From positions 558,001-622,000 of the forward strand of contig MU394065.1 in assembly GCA_022578605.1 (NCBI GenBank): a stretch of DNA of 64,000 nucleotides, given 5' to 3'. The DNA is from Camillea tinctor (taxonomy: Eukaryota > Ascomycota > Sordariomycetes > Xylariales > Xylariaceae). The position numbers and the translations under genes were made by a program. The notes under the pieces are model-generated. The model was not told the DNA's origin and did no database searches. It saw only the letters and a program-made list of their open reading frames with translations. Below are positions 1-13,249 of this stretch, one piece after another (positions within the stretch are counted from its first letter, which is position 1; each line of letters begins with the position of its first letter).

Positions 1-1515
1 CAAAACTGAATCATGGCAGGACTTAGTAGGATCGTTTAATTGCTGGTTTAGAAGGTGAATAGCTAGGTTTCGGTGCTGGTGCTCTTCTGACAAGGGATGA
101 TCGTCCAACTGCGCGTCGGATATGTGCTCAGAAACACCACCTTCTGCCAACGGAGAGTCCCTGGTGTGTTGACCACGACTTAGCCTTCTTTTCATCCTCA
201 GATTACAGGCTGACAGGGCACATATGGCATGTTGTAGGCTTCGACTGCTTGATGCTAGCCGTAGGATGTGGCTTCGGAATGGATTGTTTGGCCCATCTAT
301 GAGAACCATGGATGGACACATGGTATTTTCATAGTAGTCCATGAAGAATGGCATCTTAGCAATGAGATCAGGGCTAACCTGTAGCGAGTGGCTCTCGTAT
401 GAAAGAGCAGGAGGAGCCGTGGTAGGTTCCATACCATGAGCCACTTCGTCATCCCTAGAGTTGGCAGAAGGGGCCCAGAAGGGGCCGCCGGTCGAGTGTG
501 GGCTGGTGCTGTAGGAATCCATTTCAGGTACGCCTGGGAAACCCATCAGTGGTCAGAACTGGGTTTTATATCTTGAAAAAGCTAAAATCTTACTCAACGA
601 GTCGCTGTCTGCGATCAGTCTGTGACTCATGTGAGGCTCAAAGGCGTCATGGTGCGAGCTAAGACTTGAACTGTGTTCCGACGGCGCATATATAAGGCTG
701 GGGCAGGAGGTTGGTGCCCGTTGATCGATCATGATCGCAGAAACCGGACTTTGGGAAACGGGAGAGCTATGGCTGGTATAGTTGTCGTACATCAGAGTTG
801 GGCTATGCATAAAGGGCATCTCCTCTCGGGGGAATGAATGGGCCATGGGCGAGAGTGTATATTCAACGTCGCTTAGCGAGTCGACCGAGGAGGACAGCGG
901 CTCACTTAGAATGGGGAAATGGTTCATAGAGGTGTTTATCTTGTGGTATTTAGGCGCATCATGAGCGTTCATGTGGCCAGCATAAGCCGGGAGATTACCC
1001 CATGCTGGGTGAGAGGTAGATGGTGTTGTTTCGCCTTGTGAGAATCTTGGGTATTCCGCGTATGTGCCGAAAGGTGTTGTAGGTACGGAAGGGGCATGGT
1101 CTGCACCGATATCGAGGTTTTCCCGGTGACTCCTGTGGTGAGCCTCCTCCGCGTCATTCCAGTGACCGTGACTTGAAGCTGCAGCTGCGGCGGCCGCAGA
1201 GCTCGCCCTGGCCCGGGTGGCCGACTTCTTGCTCACAGGCGCAACCGGCGGTGCCTTTGCTATGGGCAAGGAGAGCCCTCGTAGCTTGCCCCGACTCGCG
1301 ACACCGACACCCCAGGTCAGTTGGGTCTTATAACCGGAGCACTCGTTTCCCATCTCGAGACATTGAGAACAGTACGGCCGCCGCCGATCACACTTTGCGG
1401 CTCTCTTGATGCAGGCAAAACAGTCGTCAGCAGCCCCTCCAGCTGGAGCCCGTCTCCGCCGTTTACGAGCGGCCTGTGCATCCTTATTCGACTGTGGGGG
1501 ACCAGAAACCGTCAT
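1..1515 (-). CDS. Zn2Cys6 fungal transcription factor, 3' end outside window
   Basis: Likely a nuclear DNA-binding regulator. From the ATG at 1515 the protein begins MTVSGPPQ, then a basic stretch (RKRRRR) and a complete C6 binuclear zinc cluster of spacing CX2CX6CX6CX2CX6C (begins CFACIKRAAKC). An Ala/Ser/His-rich linker follows. Exon 1 is 594-1515. A 60 bp intron at 534-593 (donor GTAAG, acceptor TTTCCCAG, internal CTGAC) restores the frame, and exon 2 is open from 533 to the window edge. Exon 2 encodes text such as DLIAKMPFFMDYYENTMCP and LRLASSSRSLQHAICALSAC, which resembles the start of the Fungal_trans_2 (PF11951) middle-homology domain. An upstream in-frame ATG at 1662 would add 49 residues; the 1515 ATG is preferred because the zinc cluster follows closely. 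The target pathway is unknown. The domain class is secure, the family of the C-terminal part is inferred. Confidence 0.88.
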
Positions 1516-1948
1516 GTTTAAAGTATGCACTATGGGTAATTCGGAGGCAGGATAGTTGAGTCTAGGTCCAAGGAAGGTTGTGAAAGTTGTCTTGTCTTTC
1601 AACAAGAAGAGAGTTGACTGGTGTGGGTAAATGGCATTAATATGGAAGAGTTGGTTCGCCAAAGCAAGAGGTCATTGGCATTGCATGGGGGTGGTAGAGA
1701 AGTAATAGAGGGGGGGAACGAATGGGAAGAGAAGATATAAGTCGAGATGGTGCTCAGTTATGAATGAGCACATCCCGATCACTAGACAGGCACCTCATGG
1801 AGAGGAACTGGTAGCCCCACGGACACCCCCTGCTCTGAAGTGGTACGGAAAAGGTACATGGGCTATAATGCAGGACCCTCTTACCCTCCATATGGACCAG
1901 CTGTCCAGGGAGGCGATAGCGTGCATATGGGGACATGGTAGTAAGTAG

Positions 1949-1991
1949 AGTAAGTGTGAGTGTAAGTGTAAGTGTGAGTGTGAGTGTGAGA
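1949..1991. repeat. Microsatellite, GTGAGT/GTAAGT type
   Basis: An imperfect run of GTAAGTGTGAGTGTAAGTGT units. Each unit resembles a 5' splice site, so gene finders may mispredict introns here. Confidence 0.85.
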
Positions 1992-2049
1992 GGGGTGTCT
2001 GGTGTAAAATGTGGACCGGGTCTGGTTTGTAGTATCACCCTCTTTCCCT

Positions 2050-2064
2050 CTTTCTCTCTCTCTG

Positions 2065-2095
<31 letters not shown>

Positions 2096-2102
2096 TCCTC
2101 TC
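2050..2102. repeat. CT/CTGT microsatellite
   Basis: A nearly pure CT dinucleotide run with occasional TG interruptions. It is followed by a G-rich stretch at 2119-2180. Confidence 0.9.
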
Positions 2103-5100
2103 TATATGTGTCTCTCAAGGAGGAGGGGGGGGGAGGGGGCAGGGAAGGGGGGAAAGGGGACAGGGGGTGGAAGGCAAAGCGTTACTACTGTACATCTAGG
2201 TATGTAGTGTAGTAGTAGAGTAGTATAGTATAAGATGCAGGATGCAGAGAGTAGATGGGGAAAACTTGGGTGTGCAAGATCAAGATGGGGGATCATTAAG
2301 GGAGTGTGGAACGAACGAACGAGCACCTCGGAAAGGAATACAGAACACCCACACTCACACATGTACTAAAGTTACATACTACATGAAAAGACCGGCGACA
2401 AGGGGGTTCCCTGTATAAACTACTGCGATGCATAGACGGGGGGTTTTTTTCAAAAGAGACTCCATCGCATGTACCTACAGGTGATTTACTTTTTAGGTTG
2501 GGGCAAAGTACAGACAAGGGTCATGCCCGATGAACAAGAAGTCTAAATGGGGCCCAGGATTCTCTATGTACAACTAGTTGGAGTTGCTAGTGGGTTGTAA
2601 GGGTATGCGATGCGATGCGATGGCACTCGGCTGGATAGATAGTTGAAGGGTTGTTAACGTCGCGCGCACTAGTAACTCAACTTGCTATGTCTAGTATCAA
2701 TATAGTTACAACGTACCTATTAACAACAATAACAACCACAACCACAACGTTGTTTTTATTTTATTTTATTTACCTTTAGTTTAGGGTATTGTTACTATTC
2801 GTTTTGTTTTTGTTTTTATCAATCATCATATATAAGAAGCTTCTTTTTTTCTTTTCCTTGAAGCAGCGGGTATCAAGTGGGGGAGAGGGAGTTGCTTCAG
2901 AGCTTAAAATGGAATGCATGAGGACGCAGGGCGCAGTACACAAAGTACATGTCACAGGATAACCTTGGCTGCAGAAGACTCTTGTCAAGCTACGACGACG
3001 AAGCCACACATAACACATTCATAGCAGGAGTTTATTACTGTAGCAATTTACAGGTTTACAGGACAAGAGAGAAACAATGGGAAGGATGACGAAAGGAGTG
3101 GCTAACCTAAGTCAAGTGTGTCGTACCAGTAGTTAGACACAGCCGTCTTATTACCTAGGTTATTGATTGATAATATATTTTGTAAGTTGCGAACGCATGA
3201 AATAGAATCAAGGCGACGGCACCAGTGTGTTTAGGATGTAGTTAGTCAACGTGACCATCAGTGTAAGTAAGAAGGTATGCAAAGTAGCTATGCAAGTATA
3301 TAGGTATGTATATATGTATAGTAGTAGTAACCTCGGGAAGGGGGGGGGTAGGGAGTGTGTATGTGTATGTGTATGTGTACGTAGGTTATGCTTGTATGTA
3401 TATTATGTACCATGTATTTGGAATCCGAGCCCTCGTCTCTTAAGGCTTGTGCTGTGTTCTACAAATCGTCTACCGAGGAGACTGGGATGGGATTGTGATT
3501 TGGATCATGAAGGGAAGATTTGGGGACACAATTTCGGACACGGCGAAAGAAAGAGAAGAATGGAAAAGAAAAGAAAAACGGAAACAAGCCTAATACATCT
3601 CGGTCTGGAGAGTATCTGTCATGCTACCGCCACATCTTCTCTGTGTGATAGATACCTAATCATCATATGGTAATTAATTATATCATTCCTTCGGCTCCTG
3701 TCCACTTCATCGTATCGGACTTATTTAGTAGAAAGCATAAGTGTGTATTCTATAATATTTCACATCACGTCGACTTTGCAGCGGGACCCCTTGTGAGTAT
3801 TACCGATGTACATAACAAGGTCCTCCAGGAAGCCCGTGACGGTGATACCGTGGGTCGTGTACTAACATTAGAAGCGATATTCCGAGAAGAGGATTCGGTC
3901 TTTTTTCTTGCACATGCAAAAAAAAAAGGAAAAAGAAAAAAGTAGCGGGCAGCCTAAATCCACTATAGGCCGTTTTAATGGTATCACCACTTACAGGGTC
4001 TTCATCCCTGGAAGCAAATCACGACCAGGGGGCTCGCCAGGGGCTTTTGCTGCACGGGATAGCGGGGGAGCCAAGCGCAACTCGGAATAGGACCAAAGAA
4101 CGGCCGCTATAACTTGGGCTTTAGTTCAGGATTGGTGTATAGTATGGGTACAGGTGGGTAGATCTATACTATCTAAGGTGGACGGTGCTCTCTCTTCAGG
4201 GCTGAATGTCAAATTTGCCTGCTTCATGTATCGAAGTGCTGTTGCAGAAATCGCATCGCGGTTGGATCTTGATGGCCACATTAGCCCCCCCGCCAGGCGA
4301 TCATCAATTTTACCTATTCATGGTCAACTATCCATACAAGCCTTGTGTCTCTCTCATCGACTGGGAATACGTTTCTTGTTGCTGCTGAACTTCAAGTTCG
4401 AACTCCGGGGTATAACACCCGCCAGCTCACTGAACAATAAGCGCGATTCGTCTTGGCGAACGAGCCCACGGACTTGTGTTGAGGACCTCGGGACTTGCTT
4501 ACTGTATGTAGTATGTATGTACGTGAAGTCAGTAAGTTGGTGTAAGTTAATCTAGGTTAGGTAATTAGCAGCAGCAGTAGTTGTTGTTAGACCTGTTACT
4601 GTCATTACTCAATAGTCGAAAACAGTTACCTATCTTAATACAATAATACACTAGGTTGCTTACAACAGGATGCGCAACACAGGTATGGGTTGTTACCTAC
4701 TCCTGCAGACGGGTTGCATCTCTTATCAATCTTTAGTAGTAGTTAGTTAGTCTTCTTCTCCTACACACCACACGCCACGCACATTGCGAGAAGGCATGTC
4801 GTTACTAATTTTGAGTTAAGCATACCTTAGATCCCGAGTCTAGGATGTTTTGTGTGTAAGTTGTATGTGAAAGAAGTGTGGTGTGAGTGGGTTAACCTAG
4901 AATGACGCCTTCAAGGCAAGCTCTGCGACATGGAATTGGTCACTGGGCAACTAGTCTGCTAGTGTACATTATTATCAGGATTGGTGCTGGATATTAAACT
5001 AGCTAGATGATTGGTGGTCGAGAAATACGGAGTACAGTAATGAGAAACGCAGACTCGGCACGGCATGTATGTGTATGTCTGTGTGTATGTATGTACGGAG

Positions 5101-7300
5101 TACACTATGTATGGACTTATAAGTGGATTCTATGAAGGGGGAGTAATGGCTTGCAGCAACAAGCGAACCAGGAAACACCCAATCCATTGCCGTGAAGGGT
5201 GACCCCATCTCAGGTTGGTGGTCCCCGCGCCTCGCTCGGAGGGTATTTAATTTGAAGCTGAGATAATTCAATCGAATTGACCGAGAAAGGCCTCGAAAGA
5301 CATGTCAGCGGCGTATGGATGAGATCACCACTTCCAGGTCTTCGGTAGTTAACCTAGGGGGTTTGGCCATTCGCATTGGTTGAAGGTGTCTTGTGAACTA
5401 TCAGAACCCAGAGCCTACTTAATTTGAGAGATATCCGAACAACGACTCGGATTGGTCCAAATCGATTATCCTTCTAATAAGGCTGCGGCGCTACATGAGG
5501 TAGTAGACTGCATAGAACGCTTTGTCACCCGTAAGCTGTAACTAATGACCTCCAGAGGCGGGCAGTTCATTTACATCCAGACTCAAGGGGCTTGGGTGAA
5601 TGGTCCATGATCCTTGAGATGTCGATAATGTGCAACCGAATTGTATAGGATGACGAGAGATGGAACAAGCCCTTCCCGGATGCCCAATACCATGGTGATG
5701 GGCCTCTTGGAAAATCGTATGACTCGAGCATAATTGTAGCAGTGTGTCATTTATCTTGAATTGTGTTTGTCAATGGTAGGGAAAATAGCTATCACGAGAT
5801 ATCACGAATGGGCTGCCCCCCTCCTTCTTCCTCTCTCCCTTTTTTTCTCTTTCTCTTTCCATCCCCCCTCTCTAATTTGGGGGGTTTTCTTTGATAACCT
5901 ACTGCAAATTGTCATGCTCCGTGTGTGGCTATGCCAGATCTATCTTGGGCAATTGACGGCCTATCGGAATTCGGAGAACAATGACGGAAGTGAACATAGA
6001 AAGAAAAGAGTAAAGAAGCACTAGGTTACCTAGGTAGGCGGTTTAAACATCTTTGAAGGGGTAAAGCCAAGAAGCGCATACCCACAACGACGCATATCGC
6101 CGTTTACCTTCCAGTGAGATTAGCTCGTGTCCAAAGGGCGAGGAAGAAAAAGCTTGTGATAGAAACTAGTAACCCAGGCATATCTTTTTTTTTTCTTGGG
6201 AGGCTAGCTAGGTATCGCGTATGATGCCACTAAGCATGGCTAACCCGCAACGTGGGTTTGTGTGCGCCTGGGCTGGTTAGCCTTGATCTTCGTCCCGCTT
6301 TCAGATATCCGGTGGATCATGTAACGTCAGTTTGTTAGTGGACGGTCCAGGTCAACAAGAGATGCACAGAGCTCAGAAGCATGGGCTTGTTCACTGCGAC
6401 CTTTTTTACTTTGCCTGCTTCCACAGAGCTTCCATCGTTATCTTGACCCCCGCGGTTCTGTCTTCTTTGCAGCTCCCCTTTTTGGACTGGTCCGGTTATT
6501 GAGACCTCCAAAGCCTTTAAGAACTACGAGACAATCTGCATCGACATCTCCTACTAAGGCAGTACAGATCAATAGTTCGAAGTGAGTTCAAATCCAACCT
6601 GGCGAGGCCTCTGCCCTGTGTTGTTTGTAATGTGGAGGGGGCCCCGCCGATGTCTAGGACCCTCCCGGAGGATTCTGAGATGTGACGGAGCTCCATATCC
6701 CGAGGACCAAATCTTGAGTCCTGAACAGTTACGGAGTTATCTAATAGATACCTACAATACATAAATAAATACGCGTAGAATTCCATTAGGGGATAATCCT
6801 TGACATAGACGTGAGGATACCCTTTCGAGCAGCAAGCAGCTAAGTTGATTAAGCTTGGGGAGGGAGAGGGGGAAAACAATGCCAAACTTGATCGAGTTCC
6901 ACTTTGGATGAAAGCATGTGCCTGATCAAACCGGACCTAATCACATACCTAGATACAACTTAGTTTTCTTACCTCATTTTCTAGTTTAGGAACAGTGTCT
7001 TCGAACCCCATGGGTCTTTAAGCATCCGCCTTTTACAAGGGAAGGGAAAGCAACTGAACCTAGGTTAGTTCGAAGACTTGTCTAGGTTAGGGGGGACTTG
7101 CAATCTACACACCAACCTACATGGCTTACATACCAGACAGCCAGACCAACCAACCTACACTAGAGATGTGCTTACTTAAGGGAAGATAAATGGAAAAGGT
7201 CTGGTGGCCTTACATACATTACATATTTCCATATTACTCCAACCTCCTTGTCATACTGAACATGGATCGTATGTGCCCCACGGATGATGCTGGCTCTGTT

Positions 7301-10300
7301 TTCTCTTGGCAAGCATAGCACTGGCTTCTCTCCTCAACTCCTCACAGCATGGTGTAAAGCAGGAAAATCCAAATCAGCCGGTTCATTGGGCATCATCGGT
7401 TGCTTTTCTCATCCGATCTATGCCTATGATCGCTTCGGACTGTTCGGTGCATGTTCACTCCCTACCATTGCATTCCAGATGGCATGTCAAGATTTGATAA
7501 CTTGTCAAGATCGCATCTGATTGATTCAGATCCACAGATCCGGGAGTGTAGAATAAACAAGACGCTTTGATCTCTCCGCGCTACCTGTTGACGATGTGTA
7601 TGTGTCGGATCTAACTAAAAGACCTTGCTCTCGGTAACGCTGAGGAGGTGGGACGCCCGGCCACATCCACATGCATCCACCCATGAGAAGCTTTGGCCGG
7701 CTCTAGGTTATCAGGCCTGGGTAGTTGTCAAACTTTGATTCGAGTTCCCGGGTATTTCTTTTAATTGCGGAGGATATGAAGTCATCAGGCAAAGCAAGGA
7801 GGGCCATCCGGTAGCCCTCTAACTTAACTAGCATAATCTACTTACTTGCACCTGGTCGCCCAACGAATAAGAAGACATTCGCTTTCAGATATAGTATCTC
7901 ACACCTAATCCTACAGAATATAGCAAGGCCCTCGCCATATGATCCGATCGTATTTACACCAACAGTGGCTTGTCATATGGAGCAATGTCAATAGTTTAGC
8001 AGCCCTTGTGTATCAGATGGACGTTTTAATATCACCAGTCTCTATGTAGGCCCCATGAGCTCCTAGGCTTCTAAGTTTCAGATTCTCGGTGTCCCCAAAA
8101 TCTTTTCTTCGTTGTTGTTTGCTCGAGTCTCTCTCACCCTCATCTCGCTACTGCAGTACAAACGACGTGATGCTCGCGCCAAGAAATATCGCCGCAGGTG
8201 TCGAACAGAATAAGTAAGGTCGGCCGGTGCAATTCGTACAGGAGAACTAAAGGCTTGGCCTCTTCTTTTCTAGCACTTTGCTAAATAGGTGCTTGGATGC
8301 TGCAAGTCAAGCAATACCTAAGGATCCCGATGCTTCTTTAGGTTCAAAACAGAGCAATTCTGCAGTGCGACTCCGGTATGCGACGGTACAATCATCTTCA
8401 TATTCTCGAAGCCTTCCAAATACGGTTTATGAAGCCGTTGAGTTGACCAACGACTCTAGTACTCAGTGCCGTTCTTCTGTAAGATATACGAGATTCTCGC
8501 AAGCCTAACCTCGAGAAACACATTTCCAGCAATAGAGATCCTCACATGCAGTTGATCAGATATGTACATAATCTGATACTCAGTGGATAAGGCTCTGCAG
8601 GCCCGTTGCTTCTTTTGGAGTTTCACTACAGCAGGATTCACAATGTCGAGCCCGTTTGTATGGTCCTTCAATTAACCATCTCTTTCCTCCCATTGGGGAG
8701 ATATCGTGGGAGACATCGGACCTGGTGCTGTTTTCGTTCTACCACCACTGAAAACCATGGGCGCAACCACGGCAGTTCAAACGTTCGTTTAAGCATATCC
8801 AGCCACACACTATCTATCTACACACAGGTGCCTCTTACACGAGATGATCCCGCCCCCCCACCACTAGTAGAAGAATAGGGACCAGTCCGTGGCAGTCCGT
8901 GATGGCGCTGCTAAGTCCACCAGCTGTCCTTCGTATATAGATCGATTTTGTGCTATTGCGTGCTTCTCATTGGCTCGTATTCACGATGAAGAGTTATCTT
9001 TTCAAGCCAGGGCGCGGAGATTGGGATAGGGAAGGGGACAGGAACTTTTGAGATATTTTTTCCTCCAAGTAGGGGCAGCCATCTTTACTTACTCCAAGCA
9101 CTAGAAGGACCGAAGAAGGCTGCATAGAAGAAGACTAGTGCTACTGCAGTTAGATGCGGTTTTGTCTCGTTGGCGGAACCAGCCTAGATCACTGTACACT
9201 ACCGCTGACCTCCGCCACCGCCTCTCCCGTCGCCAGCGAGGGAATCAAGGCGTCAAGTTGGTCGAGGGAGTGACGCCAAGATGAAGCTACTGTACGCAAC
9301 CTGGCCCATGTCGACTTAACTCTATTAGTAGATGGATACTTGATTGGTCTACACCGAGGACCCTGACCACACTCTGACCACACCATAACCACACCCGTCC
9401 CTCCATCCGCGCTTCGGTTCGATCAATCACCGAATTCTCCCAACGCAAGTCATTCCAAGCCAGCTGGACGATCCTTGAAAATAGTTTGATCCAGATGTAG
9501 CTATAGCCAGCGGTGCAAACACCGCCGACTGGTCGAGAGAATTCCATGCTCGACTATCGTCATTTTTGGAGTCGCGCTTCCTAACCAATGCCCTCTTTTC
9601 AACAACTTGCCTCAGCATTGTTTCTTATTGAGTATCTGGGTCTTTAAGGACCTAGACCAGGGCTATAATCACCATCATTATCATCGTCATGATCAGACAA
9701 GGCGATCGAACTTTAAACCTATATACTGCGCGGATTAATACCTACCTTTGACAAGGGACCCGTGGCTTATACGATATGCTCGGTACAGCTTTTTCGGGGA
9801 CGGGTAGATGAGCTAATAGAAAGATACCAATAGCGCTCATAGGAATCGAACCTACACTTACTATTAAACTCGCCAAGTCGGGTAGGGGGGAAGGGGGCCT
9901 TGCTGATAAGAAAGAGCACACTACACATATATGGATTTTACACTACAACTACATAACCTACTTGCACTATAGTGAGTGAGGTCAACTCTACTAGTATTCT
10001 AGGTTCATAAAGTTCCTGCCTCTCCCTAGATACCCTGTCACTGTTCCCCGGTGCTCCAGACTACTTTCGGAAATTTGAGGGTGCCGAAAAGCCGCCGGCT
10101 TGAGCCGCCTTGTATACTAAGTACGACTTGGGCTCTAAGGTACATAACTAACCTAGTACTGTCAAGTTGTCCGTCACTATATTCTATACTTATAGCTTAT
10201 TGCAGTACCTTACAACTGAACTTTTAGTCTTAAAACATGGGTTACATACCGAGCAACAGGGGAACTAGGAACTTCTCCCCTCTCTTCCCCCCGGACCAGA

Positions 10301-12840
10301 CCCTCTCTGCTCGGTTATCTCTCGTGTTTGTTTTGCGGCGCGCTACTTAACGTCAATAATCCCATTCTCAACCTAAAATACCGGGACTGGAACTAGGATT
10401 GGAACTGGGACGAGGACGGGGACGGGGCCGGGGACTGAACTATGGACATTTGATCTTGACGAGTGCGAGGTGATCGTGCCACCACACGGCAGACGCTTCA
10501 AGAAAACCCCTGTGTTATATGAGAGGTAATAATGCGCTTTCTCTCTCTTCTGTATGGTGCCCATCTCTCCCTCTCCCTCCCCATCTTCATCTCCCTCTTC
10601 TCTCCCAACCTAGGATGCAGTACCGCCAAAAAGAAAAAAAACCACCAGAAACATCGCGAGCTAGCTATCGCGTTAGCCTTTTCAATCTCCCCAATTAGCG
10701 CTCACTACCTTACACTACACTACACTACACACTGCACACTGCACTAGAGAGCCCTCCCAGTGGTAACGTGCTCCGACGTGACGTTACATCCTTGGCATTG
10801 TCTTGAAGCAGCAAGCGCCTCCAATAGGATTTGCTCAAGCTTCTCCGAGTCTCTGAACAAGATGGAGTGTTCATAAAAGATCCGTCCCGTGCACAAGCGG
10901 GATGATCAGATTATGTCAGCGCATCATTCCCATGTTAGTCGGCCTGCTTGGACGATCGGACAAACTGATCTCCCATGAGGCCATCCCGGATTCCTCGCGG
11001 CGACTCGTGGACATCAGGTGCCGCCTTGCGACACTTGCGGCAGACGTAGATCAACCAACTGCCGTCTGAAGTGCTACCCCCAAGTGAGGGTCCTCGCATT
11101 GTTTTGTTTCTGCTTTCATGTCAAAGCTATACTCCCCGCTCGCAGGTTCAGGATTTTGTCAGCCGACGTGAGGTGCGTCTATGCTAAACGGAGCACGAGG
11201 GCATTCCGTGCTCGATAGTGGTGCGCCCGGTGAGCTGCAGATTGAGATGCGTGCGGCTCATCTTCAAGTCCCGTCGCGACGCTATGAATAGCATCATGAT
11301 GCGTAATTTAATTAATCATAAGGCGTCATGTGTATCGAAACACAATACCTACCTTAACCTACCTACAAATCGCCGAACCCGCGGGTCTGGGAAGAGGTCG
11401 TACGGATCATCTACCATGGCTGCACGTCTGCATTGCATTTACACAGACTGTGTGCTGCCCCGTGTCCCATTTCCCATTTCCCACTTCGCTATCCCCTATC
11501 CCCTAACCCTACGTAACCGCTTCAAAAGCTTGTAGCATGCGAACCAGGGAATGGACATGATGGTGGAGGTTTTTTGGTGGGGGGAGAGATGTCAGACAAT
11601 TGGTATTCAAAGTCCACGACTCATCGTTTGCCCATTATCATATCATTCCTCCTCCGACATGATTCAATGGAGTGAGTACTTGATCCGACATCCATTCTAT
11701 TGATATCATTGGCAACGTGACATGCTGCAGGGCTCCGTAATATGGTTATTTTCGCAGACAGAACCAAAGTCACAGCTAAGTCACTTTAGTTCCATGTGCG
11801 TGCGCATTGAGCTCTCGAGCTGCGGGCGCGAGGCAATATCCAAAGGGCCTGCTGTGTCTCATCAAACGAGGGCTTAGACTACTACCACAACTTTCCTGGG
11901 GCAATCCCGAGGTTGAGAGTTCCACGGTGAGTTCCACGGTGAATCTCGGTGGTCTGAAATGAACCATAGCTTTGCCATTGTTTCTCGATTGATCTAGGTT
12001 ATGACGGTTCTTACGCGGCGCACCCGGGCCGCCGAGCTTCCAAAGGGATCGGATTCCCTGGGAAGCTAGAGATATTGGCGACATCATATCATCGGTAATG
12101 CCGTTTGCGGGATTGCAAAGGCCCACAACACAAGGAGAGACAAAAACAAACCAAAAGAAAAAAAAAAGCCCACTTCAGGATCTTGTTAGCAAACCTGGGA
12201 CAACTTCGCTGCCGTTCTTCTCCCCCATGTCGTAGCATGTGTGGCTGAAGAAGAAAGTCATGGAGGTCATTCCCTCCGGGAGAGTCGGTTCCAGTCCCGC
12301 GCAACCAAAGCCACGGTTGCGGCTTCAAAAGCCTGCACTTACACAGCATACACCGGATGTCGGAACGTGGTGGCTACACTATCTCACTGCATGTCTAATG
12401 GAGAATCCTCCATTTTGTCCCATGCATTAAGTCCGCATAATGCAAACACAAACCAGACAGCCAGACACCAGCCTACATGCATGTATTCTCCCCACTGGGA
12501 ACTTGGTGAGATGCAGACGACAATCTCTTTGTTTGGCTGTAGTCTTGAGCTGCAATATACGATACCCACTTAGTATCTCTGTTTTCATGCCTCTAACGAG
12601 TTTGCCGCGATTTCTACGGTGCTAGACAAACTAGCAAGCTGATGTTGAACAGCGAGCCGAGGCAAAGGAGCTGACAAAACACCATGACTTTCAGCCCCCA
12701 GCCTCATATGAGTGGCCAGTCTGAAGGAAGCACGGGTCGGTGTCGATCTTTTACTGCTACTGACTACCGAGCTGCTTTTTCCCTCCTTGCTCTCTCACAT
12801 TAGGCGGCTAGCAAGCTGGCGTTTCCTGCATTTGTCACGG
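7301..12840. other. Gene-poor region, no supported gene
   Basis: Read in all frames, this stretch gives only short open frames without domain-like content. Visible low-complexity elements are a GGGGAC-like hexamer run near 10381-10436, an ACACT-type run near 10711-10744 and CCCATTT/CCCTA-like repeats at 11464-11510. There is no sign of heavy RIP. Confidence 0.55.
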
Positions 12841-12966
12841 AGTTGTCCGACAATAAAATAGTCGCGAATCTGGGGGGACAGGAAGGCCGAAATCCTCTGA
12901 AATCGTCGGCCGCTCCATCGCGGCCAGATGCAGGGCCGGTATTGGTTGGAGGACCTGAGGGTAGGA

Positions 12967-13078
12967 TGTCATCTCAGCACAGGCGAGACTTGCGCGCGTC
13001 TCTCGCTACAACCTGGCCCCCCCCCCCCCCCCCCCCCCCGCCCCCCCCCCCCCGCGCCGGGCGGGGGGGGGGGGGGGA

Positions 13079-13114
<36 letters not shown>

Positions 13115-13180
13115 CNNNNNNNNNNGTTGGTTGTCATCTCCGCCCCGGGGTGCCTTGGGGGGGGGTCGCGCTACAACCGG
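12967..13180. repeat. Near-duplicate sequence on both sides of an assembly gap, within C/G homopolymers
   Basis: The segment from TGTCATCTC at 12967 to CGCTACAACC at 13013 is followed by a long C tract (13017 on). A similar segment recurs from TGTCATCTC at 13132 to CGCTACAACC at 13177, again followed by a long C tract. The two are 47 and 46 bp long. Between them lie a C tract, a G tract (about 13062-13114) and the N run. This looks like two low-quality contig ends covering the same locus rather than a biological tandem repeat. Confidence 0.7.
13116..13125. other. Assembly gap (10 N)
   Basis: Ten consecutive N follow a G homopolymer of about 50 bases. Open frames that cross this interval are artefacts. 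Confidence 0.99.
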
Positions 13181-13249
13181 CCCCCCCCCCCCCCCCCCCG
13201 CCCATCCCACCGATCCTAGACGCGCCTGATATATCTAGTTAATGCCGTT

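Larger units (their letters stand above)
1516..7300. other. Gene-poor region: leader/promoter of the Zn2Cys6 gene and unassigned DNA
   Basis: No reading frame here has a recognisable domain or a believable splice structure; the open frames are short and low in complexity. The first kilobase is probably promoter and 5' leader of the minus-strand transcription factor. It holds a hexamer-type repeat (about 1949-1991), a CT tract (about 2050-2102) and A/T-rich tracts at 2730-2860. Composition is ordinary, without the extreme A+T of the RIP block at 48.6 kb. Short CTAGGTTA/ACCTAGGT-type words recur. Confidence 0.6.

Noticed and set aside
3251..3673. 140-codon plus-strand open frame
   Set aside because: Includes a Cys-Val run from a GTGTGT-like microsatellite and no domain features; composition is that of non-coding DNA.
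9836..9890. tRNA-like T-arm on the minus strand (GTAGG TTCGATT CCTAT)
   Set aside because: The T-arm pairs, but no matching 5' acceptor strand, D-arm or anticodon arm could be laid out upstream.
11018..11218. Short frame starting MPPCDTCGRRRSTNCRLKCYP, superficially zinc-finger-like
   Set aside because: Cysteine spacing fits no known zinc cluster and the rest of the frame is unstructured; probably chance.
12843..13242. Open frames on both strands rich in Pro and Gly
   Set aside because: They run through C/G homopolymers and the N gap; artefacts.
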